Source: Flavobacterium amniphilum
Lineage (GTDB): Bacteria > Bacteroidota > Bacteroidia > Flavobacteriales > Flavobacteriaceae
DNA: 64,000 nt
Assembly (NCBI RefSeq): GCF_023634845.1
Contig: NZ_JAMLJL010000003.1
Location: 124,001-188,000, forward strand
Reading direction: 5' to 3'
A program made the position numbers and the translations under genes. Of this stretch, positions 1 to 8,520 are shown piece after piece; position 1 is the stretch's first letter, and every line of letters begins with the position of its first letter. The notes below the pieces were generated by a model that did no database searches, was not told the origin of the DNA, and saw only the letters and a list, made by a program, of their open reading frames with translations.

Positions 1-665
1 TTGACTTTCATCTGTGCCGCATATTTTTCAGGGATGGAAAAAGTGATTTTCACCTGACTGGTATTTACCAAATTTGCCACAACAGTTGTTGGTGTCACAT
101 AACTTCCGTTTGATATATATCGTAAACCTATTTTTCCTGAAAAAGGAGCTTTAACCGAAGTTTTGGCAATTTGCGCCTGAATCAGTTGGGTTTGTGCCTG
201 TGCAGAACGGAATTCAGCACTGGCAATATCGTATTCTTCCTGGCTGATGGCTTCTTTTTGAAGTAATAACCTTGCTCTTCTTTCATTTTCAGAGGCCAAC
301 GTTTGTTTTGTTCTGGCTTGTGATAGTTGGGCACGGAGCTCGACATCGTTAATCTTGAATAACTGTTGTCCTTTTGAAACATAACTACCTTCCTTGAAAT
401 TGATACTTTGTACCACTCCGGAAACTTCACTTCTGACTTCAATTTGCTCGTTCGCTTCAATAGAACCCGAAAGTAATAAGTTATCTGAAAAAACCTGTGG
501 CTTTAAAACAATTCCGGAAACTTTTGAAGGTTTTTTGTCGCCTCCTTCTTTACCTTTCCCTTTACCGTTTTCTTCATCTTTAGCGTTATTAGCTGATATT
601 CTGTAGAATACCATTCCGCCTAAAACTACTGCCAACAGTAAATATACAATATGTTTAAATTTCAT
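1..665 (-). CDS. RND-type efflux periplasmic adaptor (membrane fusion protein), N-terminal part
   Basis: Partial gene: the 3' end runs off the left edge, leaving 221 codons from the ATG at 665. The visible order is one N-terminal membrane anchor (about residues 4-22), a Lys/Gly/Glu-rich linker (about 29-45), the first half of a lipoyl-like domain (IEANEQIEVRSEVSG), a Gln/Ala/Glu-rich helical hairpin, the second lipoyl half (KTSVKAPFSGKIG) and the start of a beta-barrel domain. This is the AcrA/MexA/HlyD adaptor arrangement: such proteins bridge an inner-membrane pump and an outer-membrane channel in the periplasm. The pump and channel would lie beyond the left edge, so the substrate cannot be judged. 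The reading frame is uninterrupted. Confidence 0.9.
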   Translation of the reverse strand, partial: MKFKHIVYLLLAVVLGGMVFYRISANNAKDEENGKGKGKEGGDKKPSKVSGIVLKPQVFSDNLLLSGSIEANEQIEVRSEVSGVVQSINFKEGSYVSKGQQLFKINDVELRAQLSQARTKQTLASENERRARLLLQKEAISQEEYDIASAEFRSAQAQTQLIQAQIAKTSVKAPFSGKIGLRYISNGSYVTPTTVVANLVNTSQVKITFSIPEKYAAQMKV

Positions 666-793
666 AATACGTGTGTAATTTTATGTCAATGTTGGGATTT
701 ATTAACAAAACTACTCGTTATTATTTACATGTCTGAATGATTAAATTTTATTTAACATTAATTTAGAACTATTAGACGGCTTCCAAAAAGTAC

Positions 794-1066
794 ATCACTG
801 CAAAAAGAAATCTCCTTACTCAAGAAAGAAATTTGGTTACTACAGAAAGAAATCTTCTAACAGCGGAAAGAAAGTTTATAATTACAGAAAGGAATCTTCT
901 AACTGCAGAAAGAAAACTGTTTATTGCGGAAAGAAATTTCTCAATTGCGGAAAGAAAACAGTTCATTGCAAAGAGAAATATGTCCATTGCGAAAAGAAAC
1001 CAGCTAACTGCCGGAAGCAAACAAGACACTTCGAAAAGAAACATTTCAACTGCTAAACAAAAACTG
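794..1066. repeat. 13-unit degenerate 21-bp tandem repeat
   Basis: Thirteen consecutive 21-bp units, the core of each resembling GCGGAAAGAAATCTTCTAA. The period is exactly 21, so a plus-strand frame stays open from 776 through the array and reads as heptads such as LTAERNL, FIAERNF and SIAKRNQ. The opposite strand is also open and reads as hydrophobic heptads (FLSAVRR). No ATG precedes the first eight units; a TTG at 833 is the only early start candidate. Units differ often at third codon positions (GCA, GCG, GCC, GCT for Ala). I cannot say whether it is translated. It occupies most of the gene-free stretch 666-1195. Confidence 0.85.
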
Positions 1067-1091
1067 CTTTGCAATTTTCATTATCGGGATT

Positions 1092-1123
1092 CAACTCCGT
1101 TGTTCCCGCAAAGCTCCGCTTTG
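1092..1123. repeat. Two adjacent small hairpins with TCC loops
   Basis: CAAC-TCC-GTTG at 1092-1102 and CAAAGC-TCC-GCTTTG at 1109-1123 are perfect stems around the same three-base loop. They lie between the 21-bp array and the long hairpin. The second contains AGCTCCGCT, similar to the centre of the intergenic repeat at 61652-61750, so it may be a remnant of the same element family. Confidence 0.5.
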
Positions 1124-1124
1124 A

Positions 1125-1190
1125 GAATAAAAAGAAGGGTAAAAAAACATTTCAAGCGAGCTTGATGTTTTTTTACCCTTCTTTTTATTC
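1125..1190 (-). terminator. Long inverted repeat downstream of tRNA-Arg
   Basis: Two 26-nt arms (1125-1150 and 1165-1190) are perfectly complementary, and the loop itself contains CAAG/CTTG. The hairpin begins five bases past the 3' end of the minus-strand tRNA-Arg, so it probably terminates that transcript. The arms carry A and T runs and it would fold on either strand. It is much longer than the other terminators in this window. Confidence 0.75.
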
Positions 1191-1195
1191 ATTCG

Positions 1196-1267
1196 TGACC
1201 CCATCGGGATTCGAACCCAAATCATCAGAACCGGAATCTGATATTCTATCCATTGAACTATGGGGCC
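1196..1267 (-). tRNA. tRNA-Arg (anticodon CCG)
   Basis: On the minus strand a 72-nt cloverleaf folds completely: a 7-bp acceptor (GGCCCCA with TGGGGTC, one G-U pair), D arm, anticodon stem TCAGA/TCTGA around loop TTCCGGT, and a T arm with TTCGAAT. The anticodon CCG reads the Arg codon CGG. The discriminator is A and CCA is not encoded. It lies 62 bp downstream of yqeY on the same strand and may be partly cotranscribed with it. Confidence 0.95.
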
Positions 1268-1329
1268 ATTTCATGATTATCTTTTTTTAAGTCGGACTAT
1301 CTGAAAATCCAACAATCTGATAATCTAAC

Positions 1330-1779
1330 TTATGCTAAAAGTTTTTTAACAACATTTGAAATGGTTTTACCATCAGCCTGGCCTGCCAAAGCTTTTGAAG
1401 CTGCTCCCATTACCTGACCCATAGCTGCCATACCGGAGAAGCCACCGTCAGCAATAATCTTCGCTACTGCCGCTTCAACTTCAGCTTCTGATAATTGTGC
1501 CGGTAAGAATTTTTCAATTACTGCTACCTGTGCAATTTCCGGTTCTGCTAAATCAGGACGGTTTTGTTCAGTATAAATAGCAGCACTATCCTTACGTTGT
1601 TTTACTAAACGCTGTAATAATTTGATTTCTTCATCAGCTGACAATTCTTCTTTGGCGCCACTTTCGGTTTGCGCCAATAAAATAGCCGACTTGATTGCTC
1701 TTAAAGCTTCCAATGCAACTGTATCTTTAGCTCTCATGGCAGTTTTCATCTCATCCATGATTTGTGCAGATAAACTCAT
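1330..1779 (-). CDS. yqeY: YqeY/GatB-tail domain protein
   Basis: A 149-residue protein matching the YqeY family in length and sequence. It has an N-terminal helical part (MDEMKTAMRAKD, about 8-19; ALRAIKSAI, about 25-33) and a C-terminal part with FLPAQLSE and GQVMGAASKALAG. The fold is shared with the C-terminal tail of the GatB amidotransferase subunit. YqeY itself is thought to bind tRNA or aid amidation, but its role is unsettled. It sits downstream of ftsZ on the same strand, separated by the ftsZ terminator, so it probably has its own promoter. Homologues follow ftsZ in other flavobacteria (from memory, not checked). Confidence 0.9.
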   Translation of the reverse strand: MSLSAQIMDEMKTAMRAKDTVALEALRAIKSAILLAQTESGAKEELSADEEIKLLQRLVKQRKDSAAIYTEQNRPDLAEPEIAQVAVIEKFLPAQLSEAEVEAAVAKIIADGGFSGMAAMGQVMGAASKALAGQADGKTISNVVKKLLA

Positions 1780-1899
1780 ACTCTTCTTCTATCTTTTATA
1801 ATGTAAAGCCAGATTTTTAACAAACCTAAACTTATACTCAAATTAATAATTCATTAAAAATCCCCGTTATCCGGAAATGCGATGCGAAGTTAAAAAAAA

Positions 1900-1931
1900 T
1901 AACCCGAAAAATCCATGGAAATTTCGGGTTA
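1900..1931 (-). terminator. Terminator of the dcw cluster, after ftsZ
   Basis: TAACCCGAAA (1900-1909) pairs with TTTCGGGTTA (1922-1931). On the minus strand the stem is followed by a run of T at 1892-1899, an intrinsic terminator 23 bases past the ftsZ stop codon. Confidence 0.85.
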
Positions 1932-1953
1932 CAGTAATTTAGGTTCACGTTAT

Positions 1954-3972
1954 TTAGTCAACATTATCATGAAGGAAAGAATTATTTGAACGCAACTGAA
2001 TATCGTCGTTACTATCCAACCCTAAAGATAATCTTGATCTGTTATCCTCAATTGAATTATTTGTCACATCAATTCCCATACGTTTGTAAGCCGGAACTTT
2101 TTCATACTCATCAACACGGGCCGCATTATTATGGAATTTATAATTAAACTCCTTCATTTTTCGGCGACGCTCTTCAGCACGCATTTTCAATGAATCTTCG
2201 ATAGACATTTCGGTTGGAGCAAAAGAATCATTCATCAATGATTGTTGTACAACAGGATTTTGATTTTCTACCTGCTTCACAGTAATATTCAACTCTGCCG
2301 GAGTAGGATCTACAACAGGTGTTTCTTTTTTAGCCTGCGCAAATTGATTTTCGACTTCCATGTACTCTTCCAGAGAATGACGGATAACACCGTTTTGATT
2401 CACTTCGGTTACCGGAACAAACTCAACCGCTTCATTAACTTTGATATCTTTGATTTCATTAGTCAAGTCAAAAATCAATCTATCGGTATTCACTACCGGC
2501 TCTTCAACTTTAGCTATTGGCAAGTCAAACGTAAAAGCGATTTGTTCAGGTTCAGCCACCACAAACTGCGGCTCAACAACTTCGATTTCTTTCACTTCAG
2601 GAGATGTAAAATAAAAATCATTTTCATTAACCTGATTAGGCGAAACGATTTCAAAAGTTACATCCAGATTTTTGATAAACTCTGTAGTTGGCACTAAATC
2701 CATGGTAAAATATGGCTCAACCAAATCAGGTGTTGCAATTTCATCTTCCAATGAAAATACAATTTTATCTTCAACAACCGGAGCAGGTGTTTCATTTACA
2801 ATTGGCGCTACTGGAGCAGCCTGAGTCACAGGTTTAGAAAAATCAAAACCTTTTGCTTCAAAAGTCTGCGTCAGATTGTGTACCAATCGCTGCTCATCTT
2901 CTAAAGAATGGATGATTTTTTTTGGCTCTGTATTAACGATTTCCGCTTGTTGTTCTACACAAAAACCAGTTGCGATAATAGTAACCGCAATTTTATCCCC
3001 TAAAGTTTCATCTTCACCAACACCCATGATGATGTTAGCATTGAATCCTGCCTCAGCCTGAATATGGTCATTGATTTCACCAATTTCATCGATCGTAATT
3101 TCATTAGTACCTGAAACGATAAGCAACAATACGTTTTTGGCACCGGTAATTTTATTATCATTTAAAAGTGGGGAATCCAATGCAGAAACTATTGCTTCTT
3201 TTGCACGGTTTTCACCATCTGCCATTGCAGAACCCATGATAGCTGTACCCGAATTTGCCAAAACAGTTTTAGCATCCTTCAAGTCAATATTTTGGGTATA
3301 GTGATGTGTAATTACCTCGGCAATTCCGCGTGACGCAGTTGCCAAGACTTCATCAGCTTTAGAGAAACCTGCTTTGAAACCAAGATTCCCATAAACTTCT
3401 CTTAATTTATTGTTATTGATTACAATTAAGGAATCAACTTGTCTTCTTAATTTTTCAACCCCAAGTAAAGCTTGTTCCGTACGGATTTTACCCTCAAACT
3501 GAAACGGAATTGTTACAATCCCCACAGTCAGGATATCTCTTTCTTTTGCAAGCTGTGCAATTACAGGTGCTGCTCCGGTTCCGGTTCCTCCACCCATACC
3601 GGCAGTGATAAAAACCATCTTCGTATTAACATCGAGCATTTTCTCGATATCCTCAATACTCTCCAAAGCCGATTGTTGACCAACATCAGGATTAGCTCCG
3701 GCCCCCAGACCTTCAGTTAAATTAACCCCCAACTGAATTTTATTAGGCACTGGACTGTTTTGTAATGCCTGTGAATCAGTATTACAAACAATAAAATCTA
3801 CCCCTTTGATACCTTGTTTGAACATGTGGTTGATCGCATTACTACCACCTCCACCTACTCCGATCACTTTTATCACGTTCGACTGGTTTTTAGGCAAATC
3901 GAATGCGATACTTCCAAATTCTGAGTTGCTTTCCATACTATTTGGTTTTTTACTTTGTGTTACTTCCGACAA
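1954..3972 (-). CDS. ftsZ: Cell division GTPase FtsZ
   Basis: Tubulin-like GTPase that assembles the Z ring at midcell. Residues about 30-345 form the GTPase and C-terminal tubulin folds: [12 protein letters not shown] near 36-47, the signature GGGTGTG at 127-133, and the synergy loop region [13 protein letters not shown]. At 672 residues it is far longer than E. coli FtsZ (383) because of an acidic linker of roughly 250-300 residues rich in Val, Glu and Phe. A conserved-looking peptide PAYKRMGID sits at 627-635, followed by about 37 more residues instead of ending the protein. The long linker and extra tail fit flavobacterial FtsZ. It is the last gene of the cluster, six bases after ftsA. 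Confidence 0.98.
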   Translation of the reverse strand: MSEVTQSKKPNSMESNSEFGSIAFDLPKNQSNVIKVIGVGGGGSNAINHMFKQGIKGVDFIVCNTDSQALQNSPVPNKIQLGVNLTEGLGAGANPDVGQQSALESIEDIEKMLDVNTKMVFITAGMGGGTGTGAAPVIAQLAKERDILTVGIVTIPFQFEGKIRTEQALLGVEKLRRQVDSLIVINNNKLREVYGNLGFKAGFSKADEVLATASRGIAEVITHHYTQNIDLKDAKTVLANSGTAIMGSAMADGENRAKEAIVSALDSPLLNDNKITGAKNVLLLIVSGTNEITIDEIGEINDHIQAEAGFNANIIMGVGEDETLGDKIAVTIIATGFCVEQQAEIVNTEPKKIIHSLEDEQRLVHNLTQTFEAKGFDFSKPVTQAAPVAPIVNETPAPVVEDKIVFSLEDEIATPDLVEPYFTMDLVPTTEFIKNLDVTFEIVSPNQVNENDFYFTSPEVKEIEVVEPQFVVAEPEQIAFTFDLPIAKVEEPVVNTDRLIFDLTNEIKDIKVNEAVEFVPVTEVNQNGVIRHSLEEYMEVENQFAQAKKETPVVDPTPAELNITVKQVENQNPVVQQSLMNDSFAPTEMSIEDSLKMRAEERRRKMKEFNYKFHNNAARVDEYEKVPAYKRMGIDVTNNSIEDNRSRLSLGLDSNDDIQLRSNNSFLHDNVD

Positions 3973-3978
3973 TACTGA

Positions 3979-5355
3979 TTACTCTGCGTTGTCTAAAAAA
4001 TCTTTTATTTTGTCTATATATTTATCAAAAAACGATTTACGGATCGTTCGTTCCGTTGTTTTGGTATCAGCCATTTTAGCTTCCTCCAAAACCTTTTCAG
4101 CTTCCTGTTGCAGCATTTGCTGTTCTTCAACCGTTGGCTGTTGTACCAAAACAGGTTCAGGAACATAATTTTCCTGAGGCACCGCACTAACAGTATTATT
4201 ACGAACGCTGTTCATAACCAATCCCACTGCTGTAGCATATAAAGGACTTGATATTTCTTCATTCGAATTACCTGCCAGATGCTCATTAGGATATCCGATA
4301 CGGGTATCCATCCCGGTAATGTACTCCACTAACTGCTTAATGTGTTTCAATTGTGACCCACCACCTGTCAACACGATTCCTGCAATTAGTTTCTTTCTTG
4401 GATCTTCATGTCCGTAAACTCTGATTTCACTGTAAACCTGTTCGATAATTTCCACAACACGTGCATGGATGATTTTAGAAAGGTTTTTCAAAGAAATCTC
4501 TTTTGGATCACGTCCACGCAAACCCGGAATAGAAACAATTTCATTGTCTTTATTCTCACCAGGCCAAGCTGAACCAAATTTGGTTTTCAGCAATTCTGCC
4601 TGTTTTTCGATAATGGAACAGCCTTCTTTAATATCTTCGGTAATTACATTCCCCCCAAATGGCACTACTGCCGTGTGACGTATAATTCCATCTTTAAAAA
4701 TGGCTAAATCTGTTGTTCCACCCCCAATATCGATCAAAGCAACACCTGCTTCTTTTTCTTCCTGGCTTAAAACAGCATCAGCCGAAGCTAAAGGCTCCAG
4801 CGTTAATCCTGACAAATCCAGTCCGGCACTCTTGATACATCTTCCCACATTACGTATCGAAGAGGCCTGTCCTACCACAACATGAAAACTGGCCTCCAGT
4901 CTTCCCCCATACATCCCGATAGGTTCTTTAATTTCTGATTGCCCGTCGATTTTAAATTCCTGGGGCAATACGTGAATTATTTCTTCTCCCGGTAACATTG
5001 CCAACTTTTGAACCTGATTGATCAAAAGGTCAATATCCTTTTCACTGATTACCTCCTCCGGATTTGGCCTTGAGATGTAATCACTGTGTTGTATACTTCG
5101 GATGTGCTGGCCGGCAATACCTACCACCACATCTTTTATTTTAAACCCGGAATCTTCTTCAGCCAAAGCAATAGCCTCCTGAATCGATTGAATAGTTTGC
5201 GTAATATTATTTACAACGCCGCGGGCCACACCTAAACTTTTAGACTTACCAACGCCTAAAATCTCAAGTTTTCCATACTCATTTTTCTTACCTATCATAG
5301 CTACGATTTTGGTCGTACCTATGTCAAGCCCTACTGCTATTCTCTCTCTTTCCAT
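3979..5355 (-). CDS. ftsA: Cell division protein FtsA
   Basis: Actin-like ATPase that ties FtsZ filaments to the membrane. Visible motifs are the phosphate-1 loop GLDIGTTK near the N terminus, phosphate-2 IDIGGGTTDLAIF in the middle, and adenosine-loop GIVLTGGGSQL near residue 340. An insertion between the first two matches the FtsA-specific 1C domain. The last about 17 residues (FFDKYIDKIKDFLDNAE) form an amphipathic helix typical of the FtsA membrane-targeting sequence. At 458 residues it is slightly longer than E. coli FtsA. Located between ftsQ (3-bp gap) and ftsZ (6-bp gap) in one transcription unit. Confidence 0.97.
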   Translation of the reverse strand: MERERIAVGLDIGTTKIVAMIGKKNEYGKLEILGVGKSKSLGVARGVVNNITQTIQSIQEAIALAEEDSGFKIKDVVVGIAGQHIRSIQHSDYISRPNPEEVISEKDIDLLINQVQKLAMLPGEEIIHVLPQEFKIDGQSEIKEPIGMYGGRLEASFHVVVGQASSIRNVGRCIKSAGLDLSGLTLEPLASADAVLSQEEKEAGVALIDIGGGTTDLAIFKDGIIRHTAVVPFGGNVITEDIKEGCSIIEKQAELLKTKFGSAWPGENKDNEIVSIPGLRGRDPKEISLKNLSKIIHARVVEIIEQVYSEIRVYGHEDPRKKLIAGIVLTGGGSQLKHIKQLVEYITGMDTRIGYPNEHLAGNSNEEISSPLYATAVGLVMNSVRNNTVSAVPQENYVPEPVLVQQPTVEEQQMLQQEAEKVLEEAKMADTKTTERTIRKSFFDKYIDKIKDFLDNAE

Positions 5356-5358
5356 ACT

Positions 5359-6084
5359 TTATTCTTTTGTACAAACTACCTGTGTCGTAAACTTTAAATT
5401 GATGCTCTTATATGAACCAATCAAAGTGTCTTGTACAGCTTTTTGAAAAAATGCTTTATAGTTATTAAATTTTCTTTCCATATGAATGGTTCTTCCGAAA
5501 ATAATATCATAACCATAATTCCTATTCTTCATAATAATGCTTCCGTCCTCCTGAATCTGCATTCCGATGATATTTTTTTTCAAAAAATCATCGTTATAGA
5601 TCATCTGCAACAGCGATACGAAACCTTTGTTTTTGGCTGTATCAATTTGACCATAAACAAGAGGCACTCTAGCGCTAAAATTTGTTGAAAGTGGCATTTT
5701 ACCCCCCTCATAATCAATATAAAAAGAGGTATTATTATTAAAAACACGCGCGATTGGGGACTTCTGTTTTACGACTGTTTTTAACTTACCGTCAACACTC
5801 ACATATACCTCAGAATCTTCTATCAGGCTGTGTTTGTTAAGGGTTTGCTCTATACTCTTCAAATCTAGATTTTCTTTTTTAATCGTAGAAGCACCTCCAA
5901 ATTTTTCTTTCAACAAGTTATTAACCATTTCGTGCGTAACAAATGGACTTTCAGCATTTAAAAATTCGATCTTCGGTTTCGAAATTTTCCGTTGTTCGTT
6001 TCTTTTTGAGGTAAACGAATACAAAAAAATGACCAATCCAAAAATCGCAATCAGCTGAATATTTAATAACCAATTTCTACGCAT
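5359..6084 (-). CDS. ftsQ: Cell division protein FtsQ/DivIB-like
   Basis: Bitopic divisome protein: a short cytoplasmic start (MRRNW), one membrane helix (about 5-24) and a periplasmic region with a POTRA-like part (about 38-110, including VTHEMVNNLL and YVSVDGKLKTVVKQ) and a beta domain (YIDYEGGKMPLS). It scaffolds the FtsQBL complex that activates septal wall synthesis. Sequence similarity to proteobacterial FtsQ is low; length (241), topology and position between murC and ftsA support the call. It overlaps murC by 8 bp, suggesting translational coupling. Confidence 0.9.
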   Translation of the reverse strand: MRRNWLLNIQLIAIFGLVIFLYSFTSKRNEQRKISKPKIEFLNAESPFVTHEMVNNLLKEKFGGASTIKKENLDLKSIEQTLNKHSLIEDSEVYVSVDGKLKTVVKQKSPIARVFNNNTSFYIDYEGGKMPLSTNFSARVPLVYGQIDTAKNKGFVSLLQMIYNDDFLKKNIIGMQIQEDGSIIMKNRNYGYDIIFGRTIHMERKFNNYKAFFQKAVQDTLIGSYKSINLKFTTQVVCTKE

Positions 6085-7420
6085 CTAATGCATTTTTAAT
6101 TTCAGGAACCATTTCTCCTACATCGCCGGCACCAATGGTTACAATAACCGGTGCATCCGATGCTTTCAACAATCCAATCAGTTCATTTTTCTGAACCAAT
6201 TTTTTATTTGGATTTTCAATTTTATCCAAGAGCCATTGTGATGTCACTCCTTCCATAGGCAACTCACGGGCCGGATAAATATCCATCAGCAATACTTCAT
6301 CAAACTGCGACAGGCTTTTAGCAAAATCATCGACAAAATCGCGTGTTCTGCTAAATAAATGCGGCTGGAATACAGCCAAAACTCTTTTACCGGGATACAA
6401 CTCACGCACCGCTTGATGCACGGCATTAATCTCGGTTGGATGGTGTGCATAGTCATCAATATACACAAACTCCGGTTTTCTGATTTGGAACGAAAAACGA
6501 CGTTTTACTCCTTTAAATGTTGCTAACGCTTTAGCAATAGCGACGGTTGGGGTTCCGTACGTACTAGCCATTGCCAAAGCCAGCAACGCATTGGTTAAGT
6601 TATGCTTTCCTGGCAATCCAAATTTTATATCTTTTATCTCTTCGGTTGGTGTTGTAACATCAAACACATACCAACCGTCAATTATCCTAACATTATGTGC
6701 TACAAATTTTGAACCGTCATTTACTCCTACGGTAATCCCTTCCAAAGGCAACCCATTGATTACAAACAAATTGCTCTTATCCTCAACTTTATCCGCAAAT
6801 TCCTGAAATGAGGCTTTGATAGACGCATCATCACCATAAATATCCAAATGATCCGCATCCATTGACGTGATGCAGGCCAAATTGGGGTGCAAATGTAAAA
6901 AAGATCTATCAAATTCGTCTGCTTCTACGACAGTAATTGTTTTACCGGTTCCAATTAAATTGGAATTATAGTTTTCAACAATTCCTCCCAAAAAAGCCGT
7001 AACATCAACTCCGCTTTCATGTAAAACATGCCCTAAAATACTGGAAGTCGTTGTTTTACCATGCGTACCGGCAACTGCAAAACAATAGGTATCTTTTGTA
7101 ATTATACCCAAAACTTCAGCACGTTTTTTTACCACATACTCATTATCCAGAAAATAATTCCATTCCGAATGTGTCTTCGGCACGGCTGGAGTTATGATTA
7201 CCAAGGTATTTTCTTTGGTAAAATCAGTTGGAATCTGACGGACATCATCTTCAAAATGAATCGCAATCCCACTTGCAACGAGTTCATCGGTAAGCATCGT
7301 TGGCGTTTTATCGTATCCTGTTACTTTTTTTCCGATAAATTTAAAGTAACGGGCCAAGGCGCTCATTCCGATTCCGCCTATACCGATAAAATAAACGTTA
7401 TGTATCTGATTTAAATTCAT
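6077..7420 (-). CDS. murC: UDP-N-acetylmuramate--L-alanine ligase MurC
   Basis: Cytoplasmic Mur ligase that adds L-Ala to UDP-MurNAc, the first step of stem-peptide assembly. The N-terminal Rossmann domain shows FIGIGGIGMSALA (11-23). The central ATPase has the P-loop GTHGKTT (118-124), and the ligase signature YIDDYAHHPTEI follows in the C-terminal part. The length of 447 residues is normal. The GTHGK form of the P-loop separates it from MurD (GSNGK) and MurE (GTNGK) in the same cluster. It lies between murG (3-bp gap) and ftsQ. Confidence 0.98.
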   Translation of the reverse strand: MNLNQIHNVYFIGIGGIGMSALARYFKFIGKKVTGYDKTPTMLTDELVASGIAIHFEDDVRQIPTDFTKENTLVIITPAVPKTHSEWNYFLDNEYVVKKRAEVLGIITKDTYCFAVAGTHGKTTTSSILGHVLHESGVDVTAFLGGIVENYNSNLIGTGKTITVVEADEFDRSFLHLHPNLACITSMDADHLDIYGDDASIKASFQEFADKVEDKSNLFVINGLPLEGITVGVNDGSKFVAHNVRIIDGWYVFDVTTPTEEIKDIKFGLPGKHNLTNALLALAMASTYGTPTVAIAKALATFKGVKRRFSFQIRKPEFVYIDDYAHHPTEINAVHQAVRELYPGKRVLAVFQPHLFSRTRDFVDDFAKSLSQFDEVLLMDIYPARELPMEGVTSQWLLDKIENPNKKLVQKNELIGLLKASDAPVIVTIGAGDVGEMVPEIKNALDA

Positions 7421-7423
7421 TTT

Positions 7424-8518
7424 TTATCTAACTAATTTTACTATTTCGTCAGCAATCTGTTTTGTTGCGTCCGGCAAAGCCAATTTCTTTATGTTATCAC
7501 TCAAAACCTGTTGCTTCCCTTCATCATTAATTAATCCATCAAAAACTACTTCAAATTGGGTATCCAATTCATTTTCCTTCATTAAAATTGCTCCGTTTTT
7601 ATCAACTATTGCCTGGGCATTTTTAGTTTGGTGATCTTCAGCAACATTCGGTGACGGAATAAAAATTACCGGTTTACCCACAATAGCCAATTCCGACACT
7701 GAAGAAGCTCCTGATCTTGAAATAACTACATCTGCAGCAGCATAAACCAAATCCATCCTATCAATAAAAGCAAGTACCTGAACGCCTCGTTTTTCAGAAA
7801 ATTGTTTGTACTCTTCAAAATACAATTTCCCGCATTGCCAGATGATTTGGAGATTTTGACCCACAAGCCAATCTATCTCTTTGGAAATTAACTGATTGAT
7901 TCTTCTCGCACCTAAACTTCCACCTAAAATCAACACAGTTTTTTTTGAAGCATCCAATTTGAAATAATGAAGTGCTTCTTCCTTTTTATCTTCTACCGAA
8001 ATCAGATCCTGACGGACAGGATTTCCTGTTAGTATCATATTTTCTTTTGGAAAAAACCGTTCCAAATTTTCGTAAGCGACACAAATTTTATTCGCTTTTT
8101 TGCTTAATAGCTTATTAGTAATTCCCGGATATGAGTTTTGCTCCTGAATTACAGTTGGAATTCCTAACATGGAAGCCACTTTCAAAACAGCTCCGCTGGC
8201 AAATCCTCCTGTTCCGATTACCACATCGGGCTTGAATTTTTTTATAATCCCAAATGATTTTGCCAAGCTCGACATTAACTTCAATGGAAACATGGCATTC
8301 TGTAATGTAAGCTTACGCTGTATTCCTGCAATCCACAAACCTTTAATAGAATATCCTGCCTGAGGAACTTTTTGCATTTCCATTTTATCACTGGCACCAA
8401 CGAAAAGAATTTCTGCTTTTGGATATCTCGTTTTTAACTCATTTGCAATTGCAATTGCAGGATAAATATGACCTCCTGTTCCACCACCACTAATTATGAA
8501 TCTTGGATTCTCCTTCAT
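7424..8518 (-). CDS. murG: UDP-GlcNAc--undecaprenyl-PP-MurNAc-pentapeptide transferase MurG
   Basis: Peripheral inner-membrane GT-B glycosyltransferase converting lipid I to lipid II. The N-terminal glycine loop [11 protein letters not shown] (11-21) and the second IGTGGFASG loop (about 101-109) bind the acceptor. The C-terminal half carries [11 protein letters not shown] and the UDP-GlcNAc site [13 protein letters not shown]. The 364 residues match the family. Two bases separate it from ftsW and three from murC. Confidence 0.98.
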   Translation of the reverse strand: MKENPRFIISGGGTGGHIYPAIAIANELKTRYPKAEILFVGASDKMEMQKVPQAGYSIKGLWIAGIQRKLTLQNAMFPLKLMSSLAKSFGIIKKFKPDVVIGTGGFASGAVLKVASMLGIPTVIQEQNSYPGITNKLLSKKANKICVAYENLERFFPKENMILTGNPVRQDLISVEDKKEEALHYFKLDASKKTVLILGGSLGARRINQLISKEIDWLVGQNLQIIWQCGKLYFEEYKQFSEKRGVQVLAFIDRMDLVYAAADVVISRSGASSVSELAIVGKPVIFIPSPNVAEDHQTKNAQAIVDKNGAILMKENELDTQFEVVFDGLINDEGKQQVLSDNIKKLALPDATKQIADEIVKLVR

Positions 8519-8520
8519 CT

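Noticed and set aside
794..1066. CRISPR array
   Set aside because: Units are contiguous 21-bp repeats with no unique spacers, and no cas genes are near.
820..1074. Minus-strand open frame of 84 codons with hydrophobic FLSAVRR heptads
   Set aside because: It is the reverse complement of the 21-bp repeat array, starts at a TTG and has no promoter or ribosome site. The open frame follows from the period being a multiple of three.
1069..1290. Plus-strand open frame across the long hairpin and tRNA-Arg
   Set aside because: It covers the tRNA gene in antisense and a palindrome; no protein-like composition.
2242..2697. Plus-strand 151-codon open frame inside ftsZ
   Set aside because: It is antisense to the low-complexity linker of ftsZ. 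Its His/Phe/Ile-rich composition is what the complement of Glu/Val/Asn codons gives.
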